Assembly: GCA_038373885.1 (NCBI GenBank)
Contig: JAWZYV010011909.1
Coordinates: forward strand, 558,001-622,000
DNA length: 64,000 bases
Source of the DNA: Cheiracanthium punctorium
Taxonomy: Eukaryota; Arthropoda; Arachnida; Araneae; Cheiracanthiidae
Direction of reading: 5' to 3'
A program made the position numbers and the translations under genes. Below the pieces are notes generated by a model. That model did no database searches. It saw nothing but the letters and a program-made list of their open reading frames with translations, and had not been told where the DNA came from. Numbering within the stretch: the first letter of the stretch is position 1; every line of letters begins with the position of its first letter. Below, in pieces: positions 35,697 to 46,940 of this stretch.

Positions 35697-35836
35697 AAGG
35701 CAGCTCCAGCGAGTGGGTCATCTCCCTCTACCGACCTTGGATTTCACACATTCAGTTTGCATTTTGAACAATTTAGGCTAATGTAAAATGTCTAGTGCCC
35801 CCCCTCCGAAAATTGAGCCTGGAGCCGCCCTCGGCT
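35697..35836. mobile_element. Short MITE-like repeat with GGC(A/G)GCTCCAG ends
   Basis: The left end AAAGGCAGCTCCAGCGAG pairs with the right end GAGCCTGGAGCCGCCCTCG. About 140 bp. No clear target duplication. Confidence 0.45.
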
Positions 35837-36354
35837 TAAAGACTACTTCTGAAACACCGTCATTTCCCCCCAAAAAACCGAAAATTTCAATCCGTATACA
35901 AAATAGTATTTAGATACAGAATTCAATATATAGAAAAATATCAATATACTAAAAAGATATTTGTATGCTTATTGGTTGCATAATGGGGGATTGGGGGGAA
36001 AGTGTGGAATTATATTAAAATACGAAATTAAATTAAACTTCCAAAATATGGAAAGGGATAAATAACTATATACGGGAAATCGCTTTAAGTTTGTAAGCAT
36101 TTGGTGCAGATCGCAATTATTTGGCAATTTTCCGCTTGCTCCCGGCTAACCGGGAAAAAAAAAAAAAAGCAAACCCAAACCCCTCACAGTCAAAGAATCT
36201 AAAAATTCTACTGGATAGTTATTGACTTCATTGTCATCATAGCAAATTATTTTTTCGTAGCTATGATGATGTGTTCTCTATTTAACAGATATTCGATTAA
36301 GTCGGCATTCATAAAAGTTCAATCATCATTTTTAGGTTCTATTATAACTGACTT

Positions 36355-36530
36355 CAGGGGTGTAGCCAGAAATTTTTCATGGGGGGGGGGGGTTACGACT
36401 ACTACAACTCATATATATGTATACGTGGGTGTGACAATGTAGTGAAGAATATACATTTTGTATGGCAAAAAATTCTTCATGGGGGGGGGGGGTATGAGCC
36501 CCTAACCCCCCCCCCTTGGCTACGCCCCTG
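36355..36530. mobile_element. G-MITE copy 7
   Basis: Begins CAGGGGTGTAGCCAG and ends TTGGCTACGCCCCTG. Flanking octamers ACTGACTT and ACTGACTG match at 7 of 8. Internally nearly identical to copy 4. Confidence 0.88.
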
Positions 36531-36574
36531 ACTGACTGCAATATGTTATCTGTGAGAATGTTTTCTGAAATATC

Positions 36575-36973
36575 AGGTTGTAACGAAAGTTTTCCGCCAT
36601 ATCTGCCTGAAAAACTAACTTCTAACTCCTTAGATACCTGTTTTTGAACTTTCGGTACCAAACCTGTACCGTGTCACATGATACAACAATAGTACTTAAA
36701 GCTGTACTCATAATTCGTTGATATTCTGTAGCTGACTTTTTGAAACAGAACTGGAAGTAAATGATGGTTCTAATCCTCTAGAGTGATAGTTCCATTTGAG
36801 ACACCTTGTTCTTAATGATAACTATATTTTTTACAGATTTCACAACACAGTGTCATAAAGCAAGTCTCTTTCTTTCAAATGCCAAAAATCATTTGACAAA
36901 ATAGGAGCAAATACGCTAACGTGAACTGTGTGCTTCCGATGTTTGCGGTGGCGGGAAACTTTCGTTACAACCT
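36575..36973. mobile_element. MITE with long inverted repeats, unclassified
   Basis: The left end AGGTTGTAACGAAAGTTTTC and the reverse complement of the right end AGGTTGTAACGAAAGTTTCC differ at one position, and the repeat continues CGCCA on both. The 399-bp interior is non-coding. The flanks are AATAT-like on both sides, too AT-rich to define the duplication. Confidence 0.8.
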
Positions 36974-37999
36974 AATATTTCCATACACTTCATATATAAT
37001 AATATTTTCATTCCCTATTAATTGCTGAGGTATTTCTTCAATAATATTTTCTTAGAAACTTGCGTGGCGGTACATACTGCGAACATACTGCGTGGCGGGA
37101 GATTATGAAAAAATTGTCGAATTAGCGCGCTTCTGTGGAGCGTCTCTAGGACTGCAACCTGCCCTGTTCGGCTCGTTTTTCCACAGCTTTAAAACATGGA
37201 ATGTACAACACTTCGTGCACTTATTGACCGTCTAAAAAAAAGTCTCCAAGCACAGATCTAAAGCACATTTTAGGCATTGGCGTTTCACCAAACTGGGGAA
37301 TAATTTCACTTTCTGCAAATTTTGTTGTAATACTATAACCCTATAGCACAGCTGAAACTTAGTGTTGTTATTTCAAAACTGACACAACAATGGAACCATC
37401 GCCCGACTTAACGCGAAATACTGCGTGCCAAATTATTTTTTTTATTTTTTACGGTGCATTGCCATTCGAACTTTAACTGTACCGAATTTCGCTATCATCC
37501 GTTCGCGCAATGTGCTACAAAAGGGACACAAAGGTTTTCCTTAGCGTAATTCGTAGATGCTTGCGTATGATCTACTTCGACGGTATAAAAGTCAGGACCC
37601 CTGTATTGATACATCTTTATCAGCCCCTCGGGGCCCTTGCTAAAATGGAGGGAGAAGGGGGAGTCTTTTATTAAACTCTGCAAAGTTGATGAAAAAATTT
37701 TAACGAAAACGATCTGTTTCTGGTTCACTTAGCAAAATTACGCAAATCCAATTGGCAAAAGTAAGAAGTTAGTAATATAGTTAGGCGTAAGTCACTAAGT
37801 TCCCCCCCCCCCCCCCCAAAAAAAAAAAAAATCCCTAAAATTTCTTCGTTATGCAATGCAATGTTTTAGCTCCGATTATAGTGAAAAAGTCGATAAATTC
37901 AGTTTCAAAAGTCTCCAAATCTCCCGTCTAATATTGTCCAGTTAAATGTATCGAACATTTAACTTTCTAACAAGTCTTTATATTACAATATACAGTAGC
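36974..37999. other. No gene recognised; one dispersed repeat pair
   Basis: The segment 37180-37300 (CACAGCTTTAAAACATGG, then a TCTAAAGCACATTTTAGGCA part) has a diverged relative at 48270-48380. A C run followed by an A run lies near 37801-37831. Nothing else supported. Confidence 0.5.
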
Positions 38000-38645
38000 T
38001 ATTATTACTTTCCGAACATTACCATATAAGGAAAGTATTGTAATCATGAAAAAGTTTGACTTCGAGATTTTGATGTATTGACACGTTTTGAGGTCTTCTG
38101 AATTCATTTATGCTATTTTTACGAGATGTATGTATATGTGTGTGTGTGAACACGATAGCTCCTAAACGGGGCATTCGATTGAGCTCAAATTGGGTCTATA
38201 TGTGATAAACCACCGTCGCAAGACCGTTATTGATTTTGATGGGTATAAAACTTATAGTTTTCCTACAAGGCTATGACAAATATTTCTTTTACATTATGGC
38301 CTATGGGAAGAAATTCTTGAAAGTGCGCTAGCGTTTAAACGGTACATTCGGTTGAGCTCAAATTGGGTATATATGTTATAAACCACCGTCGCAAGACCGG
38401 TATTGATTTTGGTGTGTATAGGACTTATAGTTTTCCTACAGGTCTACGACAAAGATTTCTTTTACATTATGGCCTATGGGGAGAAATTCTTCAAAGTGCG
38501 CGAGCGTTTAAACGGTACATTCGATTGAGCTTCAATTTGGTATATATGTTTGAAATATTCATCCATTTAAAATTTATTTAAATACTTGGTAACGATCTTA
38601 ATCGTAAGTTTTCGGAAAGTCGAGTGGAGTCACTCCAGATTTTTT
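38000..38645. repeat. Hp2 hairpin-ended repeat, copy 1
   Basis: Begins ATTATTACTTTCCGAACATT with a hairpin closed by AAGGAAAGTA, and ends in a second hairpin GAGTGGAGTCACTC followed by a T run. Inside are a (TG)n patch and direct monomers of about 185 bp with TTCGATTGAGCTCAAATTGG and CACCGTCGCAAGACCG. Non-coding; the short ORFs follow the monomers. Confidence 0.75.
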
Positions 38646-38749
38646 TCTTTTGGCGACTTTGTGTAAAAAGTCGCTAATATTTCTTTCGTATTGCACTAGC
38701 TCTATACGCAATGAAAGGTAGCTAAATTTAGCGACAAATTTTTTTAAAA

Positions 38750-39303
38750 ATGCGGCGGAAAGTCGCTCAAGTTATAGCGACGTACACTTTCCAGAAAGCA
38801 ATGGAAATTCGGTGGAACTTCGCGAACCATTCCATGAATTGGCAACGAACGCCGCACGCTGCCCGAAAAATTCCTGCTCCTAATGATGACGCTCCTGCAA
38901 CTAGTCGATGCTGTTATGTTAGTCTGTCTGTTTCCAAGGCCTTCGTTCGGAGGGAGTTCGTGACGTAACAGGAAGATAAGCGATGCTCTTTATTTCATTT
39001 GTGTTTACCACACAAAGAATAACTTGTGGTATTTTGAAGCGTGAGTCAGCTGATTTCTCGGGGGAGGCAAGGAATTTCGGCATGACTTGACTGAGGTATG
39101 ACAGTTTCGTATGTTTGTAAATACTATCAACATGGGCGCCCGTTTGACTGTTTGTAGTACGGAGTATACCATCAACATGCTCCGCCGCACAGCCAGCTGT
39201 GTCAAAAAAATGTTCTTTTTTGATAAATTTGAAAAGTAAACGGTGCGTAATTCGCCTACTTCGGCCTAACTTCGGCATAATTCACCTTTCTCCTCCAAAT
39301 GTC
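38750..39303. other. Non-coding, fragments only
   Basis: An open stretch at 38750-38968 is not recognisable as a protein. A CACAGCCAGCTGTGT palindrome near 39190 resembles the centre of pB1, suggesting an old pB1 fragment. Confidence 0.35.
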
Positions 39304-40473
39304 ATAACCCTTTTTACTCGCGATGTCCTCGACATGACGTCACAAATCTGACAACTTGTACTGTTCTGATTCACGAAGAATAAATTTCATATCAATAAAA
39401 TACTGAAGGAGGACATAGTTGCACGAGAATCCTATGCCCGAATTATTACTTTCCGAACATGTACCATGTAAGGAAAGTATTGTAATCATGAAAAAATTCG
39501 AATTGGAGATTTTGGTGTATTGACACGTTTTGGGGTCTTCTGAATTCATTTATGCTATTTTTACGAGATGTATGTGTGTATGTGTGTATGTCTGTATGTA
39601 TGTGCGTTTGTGTGTATGTGAGTGAACACGATAGCTCCTGAACGGGGCATGCGATTGAGCTCAAATTGGGTATATATGTTATAAACCACCGTCGCAAGAC
39701 CGGTATTGATTTTGGTGTGTATAGGACTTATAGTTTTTCTACAGGGCTACGACAAAGATTTGTTTTACATTATGGCCTATGGGGGGAAATTCTAGAAAGT
39801 GCGCTAGCGTTTAAACGGTAAATTCGATTGAGCTCAAATTAGGTATACATGTTATGAACCACCGTCGCAAAACCGGTGTTGATTTTGGTGTGTATAGGAC
39901 TTATAGTTTTTCTACAGGGCTACGACAAAGATTTCTTTTACATTATGGCCTATGGGGAGAAATTCTTGAAAGTGCGCTAGCGTTTAAACGGTACATTCCA
40001 TTGAGCTTCAATTTGGTATATATATTTGAATTATTCATCGATTAAAATTTATTTAAATGCTTGGTAATGATCTTAATCGTAAGTGTTCGGAAAGTCGAGT
40101 GGCGTCACTCCAGACTTTTTTTATCAGTACCGGCATCTGCTGAGAGATGGAGAATGCGATGAAATATACATCGATGTAGATGAAATAACAAGATACACTG
40201 CCCAATGCCGAAAATGTGCAGCCGTTGCCATCGCCCAATTTAACTACCAGCAAAATTGTTGTTGGGCGAATCGCCCGTCGCGTGCGACAGCGCTGAAGAA
40301 CGTTTTTGACACACAAATAATCCGTAATTTTTACCGGAAATTGTGCGCTAATTGGAAAAGGACTCGTGTAACTATGTCCTCTATCGAAATGAAATTTATT
40401 CTTCGTAAATCAAAACAATCACAATGGCAGAGTTGTGACGTCACCGCTGGGACACCGCGAGTTAAAGCATTAA
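39304..40473. mobile_element. pB1-related MITE interrupted by an Hp2 repeat
   Basis: The left end ATAACCCTTTTTACTCGCG is the decayed partner of the right end, which reads TTAATGCTTTAACTCGCGG on the minus strand. Both continue into TGACGTCACAA. An Hp2 repeat (39443-40116) was inserted at a T run. The right TTAA (40470-40473) is shared with the next pB1 copy, so two pB1 elements abut. Confidence 0.7.
39443..40116. repeat. Hp2 hairpin-ended repeat, copy 2
   Basis: Begins ATTATTACTTTCCGAACATG and ends GAGTGGCGTCACTC plus a T run, as in copy 1. It has a longer TGTG/TATG microsatellite (39571-39620) and three monomers with GCTCAAATTGGG/TTAGG-type cores. It lies inside a pB1-related MITE, with recognisable pB1 sequence on both sides. 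Confidence 0.8.
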
Positions 40474-41170
40474 CCCTTTAACGCGCAGTGTACCCGCTCT
40501 GGGAACACCAAACTCTGACGTTTTGACTGTTGCCAGTCACGAACAATAGATTTGATTTCTATAAAAATAGTTGCGGGTGACATAGCTCCACGAGAGTCCT
40601 TTACTTTTTAAGCACGTCTTTTCCCGTAAAAAAATAGTCACGATTCTTTTTAACAGCACTGACATCTGCTGAAAAATGGAAGAACGCGAGAACATTCGGA
40701 CAGATTGCCCAATGCTGAAAAAAGGGCAGCCGTTGCCATCGCTCGACTTAACTACCAGCAAGATGGCGGACGATCGAAACGTTCATCGCGTGCCACATAT
40801 CTAGAGACCCTTTTTTGACGACAGCTGGCTGTGCTGAGCACAGCCAGGTGTCGTCAATGTTGTTATTATTGTGTGTAATATTTGTTGAAAAAATTGTTAC
40901 GAATATTTTTAACAGCGCTGACATCTGCCGAAAAATGGAAGAATGCGAGAACAGCTGTATAGATTTGCCCAATGCTGAAAAAAGGGCAGCCGTTGCCAAC
41001 GCTCGACTTAACTACCAGCAAGATGGCGGACGATCGTAACGTTCATGGCGTGCCGCAGATCTACAGACCCTTTTTTGACGCAGCTGGCTGTGCCGCACAG
41101 CCAGCTGGGCCAGATGGCAACGGCTACCCTTTTTTCAGCATTGGAAAAGGGTTGCGCCTCAAAGGGTTAA
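40470..41170. mobile_element. pB1 piggyBac-like MITE, 701 bp with internal duplication
   Basis: Flanked by TTAA on both sides. The left end is TTAACCCTTTAACGCGCAGT; the right end reads, reverse-complemented, TTAACCCTTTGAGGCGCAAC. The interior holds two direct copies of the block CCAGCAAGATGGCGGACGAT (near 40756 and 41016), each followed by CAGCTGGCTGTG. The second copy closes into an inverted CACAGCCAGCTG. Target TTAA and CCC-starting ends are the piggyBac-superfamily signature. Confidence 0.8.
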
Positions 41171-42486
41171 AAGAGGCGTTCGAGATGTATACATTAACGC
41201 TGTACCTATGCTTGTTTTGCTGTTATGCGTCAAGCTGGAATACATTGCAATACATTGAATGCAATAATTGCAATACATTGATATACATTGAGTAATTTTT
41301 GCAAATTTTAATTTTATGCGTTCTTTTTCTAGGTTCTCGAAAACTTTGATATTCTGTGAAGAGTTCGATATCATGATGGTATGTCTTTAATTTTAAACTT
41401 TAGAATTAAGTTGCAATCACTTAGATTCAAGTGAGAATGCCCAATGGATAATAGACGTTGTGCTGTTACATCTGATAAATAAATAAATCTGAAACACTTT
41501 CATATTTAAATACGCACTAAATGTAGGGGAACGTAGCCTAAAACGATACCTTTAAGGTTTAAACTTGTGCAAAATAGCATAAATCTTTAAATAAAACTTT
41601 TTGGCTTTGCTAGTATGTTTTACACTATGTTTTTCACTATAAACATACTTTAATAATATTTTTAGTCCACACTAATTTATGAAAAAAATAAAATTTTGAA
41701 AAAGTGTCCAAAGATCATTTTACCCTCACCAAAAGGGCAAAAAAGATCCTTCACTTGAAAATAATTGTAATTTTTTTTTTTTATCGGCAAAATAAAAGAA
41801 ATAAAAAGTAATTATAACAATACATGATGAAATAAAAACAAGTTTTAGAATAAATAGTATCCATAATTTAGTTTTAGAAAATTTTAAAATAAAAAAGTGT
41901 CACAAACAATAAAATGGAACATTTGAAAATTGTAAATCAAAAATTAAAGCCTACAATACTTTGACAAACTTGGTCTTGGAGAAAAACTTGAGGGATTCAA
42001 GCATTTTGATAGTGGTTGAAGGGCTGTCATTAAGCTTGGACCCGATACCGGATTTTTTTCAGCCGATGAATCATTTTTATCTGGCAATATGGTTGCCCAT
42101 AATAAGTCATATTACTGGATGAGCCCGAGAAACACAACACACTTAGTAAGTGTAATTCACATCTAAAAATATATTCCATTCAGTAAACAAAGCCATATTT
42201 TTGTACATGAAAGACTAAAATAAGTAAGAATGACAGTGCGTACCTTATAATAAATGTTATAAAACCCAATTTTTCAAAGAATTCTATTTAGACTCGTAAT
42301 ACCATGATCGCTTGAATATCCCATTGCTTCTTCCTCACTTGGCACAACTAGTTCATGTGTTACCCGGTAGACAGCGCTAACTGTATGTTACAAAACACGT
42401 GTGGATCGTTTTACTCGCTGTTGATCATGCTATGCCACTTACACCTACTATTTATTAAAAGTGTATGATAACCCATTCGACGTCAC
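41171..42486. other. AT-rich stretch, nothing recognised
   Basis: Contains a short direct repetition of TGCAATACATTG words near 41245-41290. No exon or element could be supported. Confidence 0.5.
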
Positions 42487-42488
42487 TA

Positions 42489-43110
42489 CAGTCAACTCCG
42501 GATATAGTGAACTCGGATATAGTAAAATTTCGGCTATAGTAAACGCAAATCACTAGTCCCAACAGTGGCGCACCCAAGATTTTAGTTTAGGGGGGGCTGA
42601 GCTGAAAATGCTGCTGAACTCGGTTATAGTGAGATCGATAATAGTTACAATCCTCTTATAACGTCAAAATATTCTGTACCACTTGATTTGTCCATACAAC
42701 ACAAGCCCACAAGCAAAAACTCATTATAGAGTCATAAATAATTATCTGATCTTTTCAGTGATATTGTAACTGATTTTAACAGTGTTTCATAAACTGTCTG
42801 TAAGTATTTATTTAAAAACTGACATCTTTTTAGGTAAAATACTTTAGAAATAATTTGAAGACAATAAATAATAATAATAGTAATAATTCATTAGTGACAA
42901 TTTTCATTTTTTTAAAAGTTTTTCACTTCAAACTTTCCACCTTTAGGGGGGGCTTGAGCCCCCACAGCCCATCCCCGTGGGTGCGCCTATGAGTCCCAAT
43001 TCCCATACAGTATCCCAGTCGAACATAAAGACACTTCGGTTTTAGTGAACGTCGGATATAGTGACGAAATTGGATGGTCCCTAGAGGTCCACTATAACCG
43101 GAACTGACTG
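42489..43110. mobile_element. Pogo-like MITE interrupted by a hAT-like MITE
   Basis: The left end CAGTCAACTCCGGATATAGT pairs with the right end CTATAACCGGAACTGACTG. A TA precedes the left end; the right TA has decayed to AA. Internal words (TTTTAGTGAACGTCGGATAT) match the complete copy at 63671-63842. Its middle is split by the element at 42563-42991. Confidence 0.8.
42563..42991. mobile_element. hAT-like MITE nested in the pogo-like MITE
   Basis: The left end CAGTGGCGCACCCAAG pairs with the reverse complement of the right end CATAGGCGCACCC. The exact 8-bp repeat AGTCCCAA lies at 42555-42562 and 42992-42999. GGGGGGGCTTGAGCCCC-like subterminal blocks occur on both sides. Confidence 0.92.
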
Positions 43111-43332
43111 AATTTTTTTTAAATAATGAAGAGTGCTAAAAACCTCCCGTCCTCAACCAATCAGTTATAGAAATAGCCTGCGTTGATGCTCAATTCTTAA
43201 ATCTGATTGGTATAAGTGTATGTTGCCCAGGACATGTGACTGAATTAGCCTCGTTTGGATATCGTCTATGTTCTAACACTAATATTGCTCTCTGATCTAA
43301 CGTTTATAGTGTTCTTTCTTCGCTCTTTACAG
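43111..43332 (+). other. Intronic or 5' sequence upstream of the first FAAH2 coding exon
   Basis: Holds a good branch-point match CTAAC at 43297-43301 and a pyrimidine-rich tract TTCTTTCTTCGCTCTTTACAG ending in the AG at 43331-43332. The reading frame is open across the acceptor but begins without an ATG, so I treat this part as intron after an unseen non-coding 5' exon. Confidence 0.5.
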
Positions 43333-43515
43333 GTTCTGTTTTATTTGATGCTATTCACGAGGGCACTCCTCACCCTTTTCCGTCCGCTGACGTACGTGCT
43401 GTTCGACTTCATTGGTAGAATTTCTTTAGGAAAACAGAAAATATTGCCACCTATCCGTGATAAAATTCTCCTTATGTCAGCTGCGGAACTGGCCGACCAC
43501 ATTCGGAAAAGAAAG
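43333..43515 (+). CDS. FAAH2: Fatty-acid amide hydrolase 2-like, first coding exon (start ATG at 43348)
   Basis: After the acceptor at 43331-43332 the first ATG (43348) opens 56 codons up to the donor AAAG|GTATGT at 43515/43516, phase 0. Residues 1-22 (MLFTRALLTLFRPLTYVLF and on) form a hydrophobic segment suitable as a membrane anchor, as in FAAH2 enzymes. Residues about 35-56 (PPIRDKILLMSAAELADHIR) match the helix that opens the amidase-signature fold in this family. FAAH2-type enzymes hydrolyse fatty-acid primary amides and N-acylethanolamines at intracellular membranes. The ATG context is weak. An alternative is translation starting upstream, but no upstream in-frame ATG was found in the open frame. 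The intron that follows is 7.3 kb and rich in transposons. Confidence 0.82.
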
Positions 43516-45314
43516 GTATGTTTAGGAATATACGTATATAGAAGGACAGCATTTTTCTAAATGTAAGTGATAGGAAAGGAGAGACCGTGTAAAAATTAAA
43601 TTTCGTATTTTAATATGTATACAGCTCCTAGTAAAAAAATTCCATATTTGAAAGCTACTCTTAATTTGACTAACTTTTCTAATTAAGTATATTTCTATCA
43701 CTTATGTTTCAAAAGATAATCCCTGTAACATCTACTTTGAAACACTCGGTATCTCTCTATTCTAAAAAAAAGTAAAGGCCGCTGCTGGCGCTGTCAATAG
43801 TTGGTTTGCCTATCTTCTCCTAAACCGTGGGGATTGGAACTTCGAGAAACATTTCCACGGATTTGGAAAATTCCGAGGAACCTGATAAGCTGACTTAAAT
43901 TTCGAAAATCGAATTATTTTAGAAGATATTAATAAATAACTGAAAAAAATAAAACATAATGGTTGCCAGATTTGGCATAAAATCATTCATTCCTTTGCAA
44001 CAAAGCAATTCTAAGTATGTAGAATCGTATGAAATTGACAAATATGAAATAGAATTACACCCTTTTTACGCCAAATTAAAAAGTATATGAAATAAATAAC
44101 TCAAAGTGTGTTACACAAAGTTGACAATTTTCAAATAGTAAGTTCGTTTAGACAACAGGGGTTTAGAATTAGCGATTATTCGTTTTTCCAAAACAGAACA
44201 ACTAATTGTAACTGATTTTAAAAGCGCCATCTTGGCATTAGGTACGATCTGACAAAATGGTATCTTTCCAAGCAGGATGAATGTAAACCGCGAATTCAAA
44301 AATGTTAGAACCCAATATCTTGAAAATGAAAAATAATTAAAATGCAGATTATTTTAAAGCCGGTTCGGTCCAGCTGGAGTATTTGCTACCAAGAAATACT
44401 TGGTGGCGTTAACTGTGCCATTATAGCAGTTATAATACACTTTGGATATTTGCCAGCGCTGCGAGATGAGATAATTCGTGGTACTAAATACGCCAATCTG
44501 CAAAGGATTATGTATATGGATAACGGTTTTCCGAGAACCTTAAATGAGCAGTAATTATAGGTTGTGAGCATGTGTAAATCGCGAAATAATGAAAAGTCCC
44601 CATTAGTGGCAAGCTATCCTAGCTGTTCCGTAGTTTTTATCAAAGAAAACATACGAAGTATTGTTTTCTTACAGTTAAATATTAACTATACATATACGCA
44701 AGTCACCAAATTATGAAAATTCGCCAATAATTGGCTAATACGCAAGGTGTTCCATGGATTCCATTCCACATAATTAAAAATAGTGCGAAGTTTAAATTTT
44801 TATGTTCCAAGCAACATGCAAGAACCAAGCAATGTGTAGCTCGGTAACATTCAATCTGATCCAACCTCTGGGTTTTGCTTGTAAAATTATGCCTATTTAC
44901 GATAAGCCTTATTAGGGGCCGAATGCCTCATACGAAAAGCGAACGTAGCGAGTCTAGGGGGCCTTGGCCCCTAGTATATATATATACGAAAAAATTCGAC
45001 ATTGTAATAATTCTGTGTCACACACAGCACACGAAAGAGTATGCTGTGATACCCTAACACCGTGTAATTGGAGTGTATTAGTGGCGGATAGTTCTCACTC
45101 ATGGATACTCAAACTCGTCAATTTAACACTACCACCATTAGTTGCGCCTAATGGAAGTAAGAATGGTTATATCATTTGCAAGAGTATTTGAACTGTGGAC
45201 GGGATCAACCAATAAAATATACGTGTCGTTCCTTTTCGTTACCCTTTCCTCAACCGGGGTATAAGGGACTTCGATGCAGAAAGGGGGGGGGGGGGGTTCC
45301 CTTCTTCATAACTA
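43516..45314 (+). other. FAAH2 intron 1, first part
   Basis: Non-coding. A short motif near 44913-44975 has TAGGGGCC and GGCCCCTAG arms around a GCGAACGTAGCGAG core, then (TA)n. It looks like the end of a dispersed repeat I cannot name. A G run occurs near 45283-45297. No further exon seen. Confidence 0.55.
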
Positions 45315-46574
45315 CAGTCAACTCTCTTTATAACGAAACACGATATAACGAAGCTCACGTTATAACGAAGAAGGATTTCTTATTTAGTAGGTCTAATGTT
45401 AAAATATAGGAGTTTTAAAACCTTATAGCGAAATCATTATAACGAATTTTACTTTATAGCGAAATAAAATTAGTTTGAAATTGGGTTTAGACGATCGTTA
45501 TAACGGAATCGCTTTGACGTTATGGTATTTATCTTAATATTTTTGGCAATATTTTAGAGATAGATTGTTCGACTAGAAAATATAGAGCTTTTGTACTTGC
45601 CCCCGAATACTAACGCAAAAGTATAACCCTTGGATCAAGGAATTATCAGATCATTGAAGGCTGAATATAGACAACGGCTTCTGCAGATGGTCATTTTGAA
45701 TGTTGATGCTGGAAAAGAAACTAAAATCAATGTTTTAGACACAATACATCTCATCAGCTGGGCATGGCAAGATGTTTGGGCTTCCACCATAAAAAACTGT
45801 TTCCTAGCCTCAGAATGTATTACGGTTCCGCACGATACTCTGTCACAGGAAGAATTCCTTTCATCTGATGGAGAAAGAGTTGATCTAAAACCCTTGTTTG
45901 ATAAATTGCTCGAAATCAGCATAGATGAGTATTTAAATATAGACGATGGTGTAGAATCAAATCAAGATTTTTCGATTTTCGACATTTCATGTTCGAAGAC
46001 AGAAAAAGATTCTCCCAGTGAGGATGAGTCCGAAAATGAAAATAGTAGATGTGCCATTTCTTCTGTTCAGACTGTTGAATATATTGAAAAAGTAAGGACT
46101 TTACAGTGAGGAGTCCTTTGCCTTGCATGTATTTCAATGCCATAAATAAAATGATAACTAAGGATGCTTTAAAGAAAAGGAAACAAACAACCATAACTGA
46201 TTATTTCATGGCTCATTAAGGTAATTATGTATGTTTGAATAAGTATCATTTGTAAAGTACAGCATGAGAGAGTAATAAATCATGTAAGTTTTCTATTTAT
46301 TTTATAAAAAGAAACAAACAAACAAAATTTGGTGTTTAATTGCTTAAGTTACAGATGTGTTAATTATTACTAAGTTTAACGACTTAATTGCACTAATATT
46401 TGTATCTAAATTTTTACTTCACATCTTAAGCATCTAGCTTATTAATGTGCTTGTAAAGTTATAACGAAATTTGTAATGGAACACCAAATATTTCGTTATA
46501 ACGTTTTAACGAAATTTCTTTATTACGAAGTTTTTTCTGGGTCCCTTGAATTTCGTTATAAAGAGAGTTGACTG
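45315..46574 (+). mobile_element. Tigger/pogo-family deletion derivative (1260 bp)
   Basis: Perfect termini CAGTCAACTCTCTTTATAAC in inverted orientation, flanked by TA on both sides (45313-45314, 46575-46576), the pogo/Tigger signature. Subterminal TATAACGAA words repeat at both ends. The interior retains only the C-terminal part of the transposase (45564-46219). The element is about half the length of full Tigger elements, so the N-terminal DNA-binding half and most of the DDE domain are deleted. Located in FAAH2 intron 1, in the same direction as the gene. Confidence 0.92.
45564..46219 (+). pseudogene. Pogo/Tigger transposase C-terminal remnant with PIP-box-like tail
   Basis: The frame NIELLYLPPNTNAKV, a stop, then PLDQGIIRSLKAEYR is the segment that carries the third catalytic acid (the Asp of LDQG) in pogo/Tigger DDD transposases. 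A 160-codon open stretch follows (45630-46109) with a Ser/Glu-rich acidic region (SPSEDESENENS). In a shifted frame the sequence ends KKRKQTTITDYFMAH and stop (46172-46219). QTTITDYF fits the PCNA-binding PIP-box pattern Q-x-x-I-x-x-[FY]-[FY], and binding of PCNA by Drosophila pogo transposase has been reported. The HTH domains and the first two catalytic acids are gone, and there is a stop and a frameshift, so the remnant is inactive. Confidence 0.85.
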
Positions 46575-46715
46575 TACTGGAATTTTGTGATTATTTTTGT
46601 TTGCGAGGGGAAGTGGGAGACTTGAGTGGGAGTGCTTAACACTCCATGGCCGTGTTTGTAAACAAAAACTCGTTTTAATTTATAAACTGTTGGCAACTAG
46701 CAAAAGTTTATTTTG

Positions 46716-46940
46716 AGCCTCACCATGACACAGTGGTTATGTCACTGAAAATGGTAGACAGCCGAAGTGTGAAAGTCCCAGGTTCGGGTCGCATCGCACG
46801 GCTGTCGGCCTAACCGTTCGGAGTTTTCCGTTGTTTTCTCCGAAACTAGTGTAAATACCAGCTAGGATCCTTTAGAAAGACCCCCCACGGAGGGCACCCC
46901 CCTTTTGTTGTCCTTCTGATGTGGATTTATAAACGGAATC
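46716..46940 (+). mobile_element. tRNA-derived SINE
   Basis: The head has a box A-like region CACAGTGGTTATGTCACTG and a box B-like GGTTCGGGTCGC. The central block CTAACCGTTCGGAGTTTTCC is the same as in the SINEs at 20781 and 62334 (minus). The tail has CTTTAGAAAGACCCCCCACG and a GGAGGGCACC block. In FAAH2 intron 1. Confidence 0.75.

Noticed and set aside
40083..40481. 132-codon ORF
   Set aside because: Spans the end of an Hp2 repeat and part of a pB1-type MITE; an accident of repeat sequence, with no similarity to a known domain that I can see.
38001..41170. CRISPR-like look of evenly repeated units
   Set aside because: Units are 175-185 bp monomers of transposon-like repeats in a eukaryotic genome, with no short repeat-spacer pattern.
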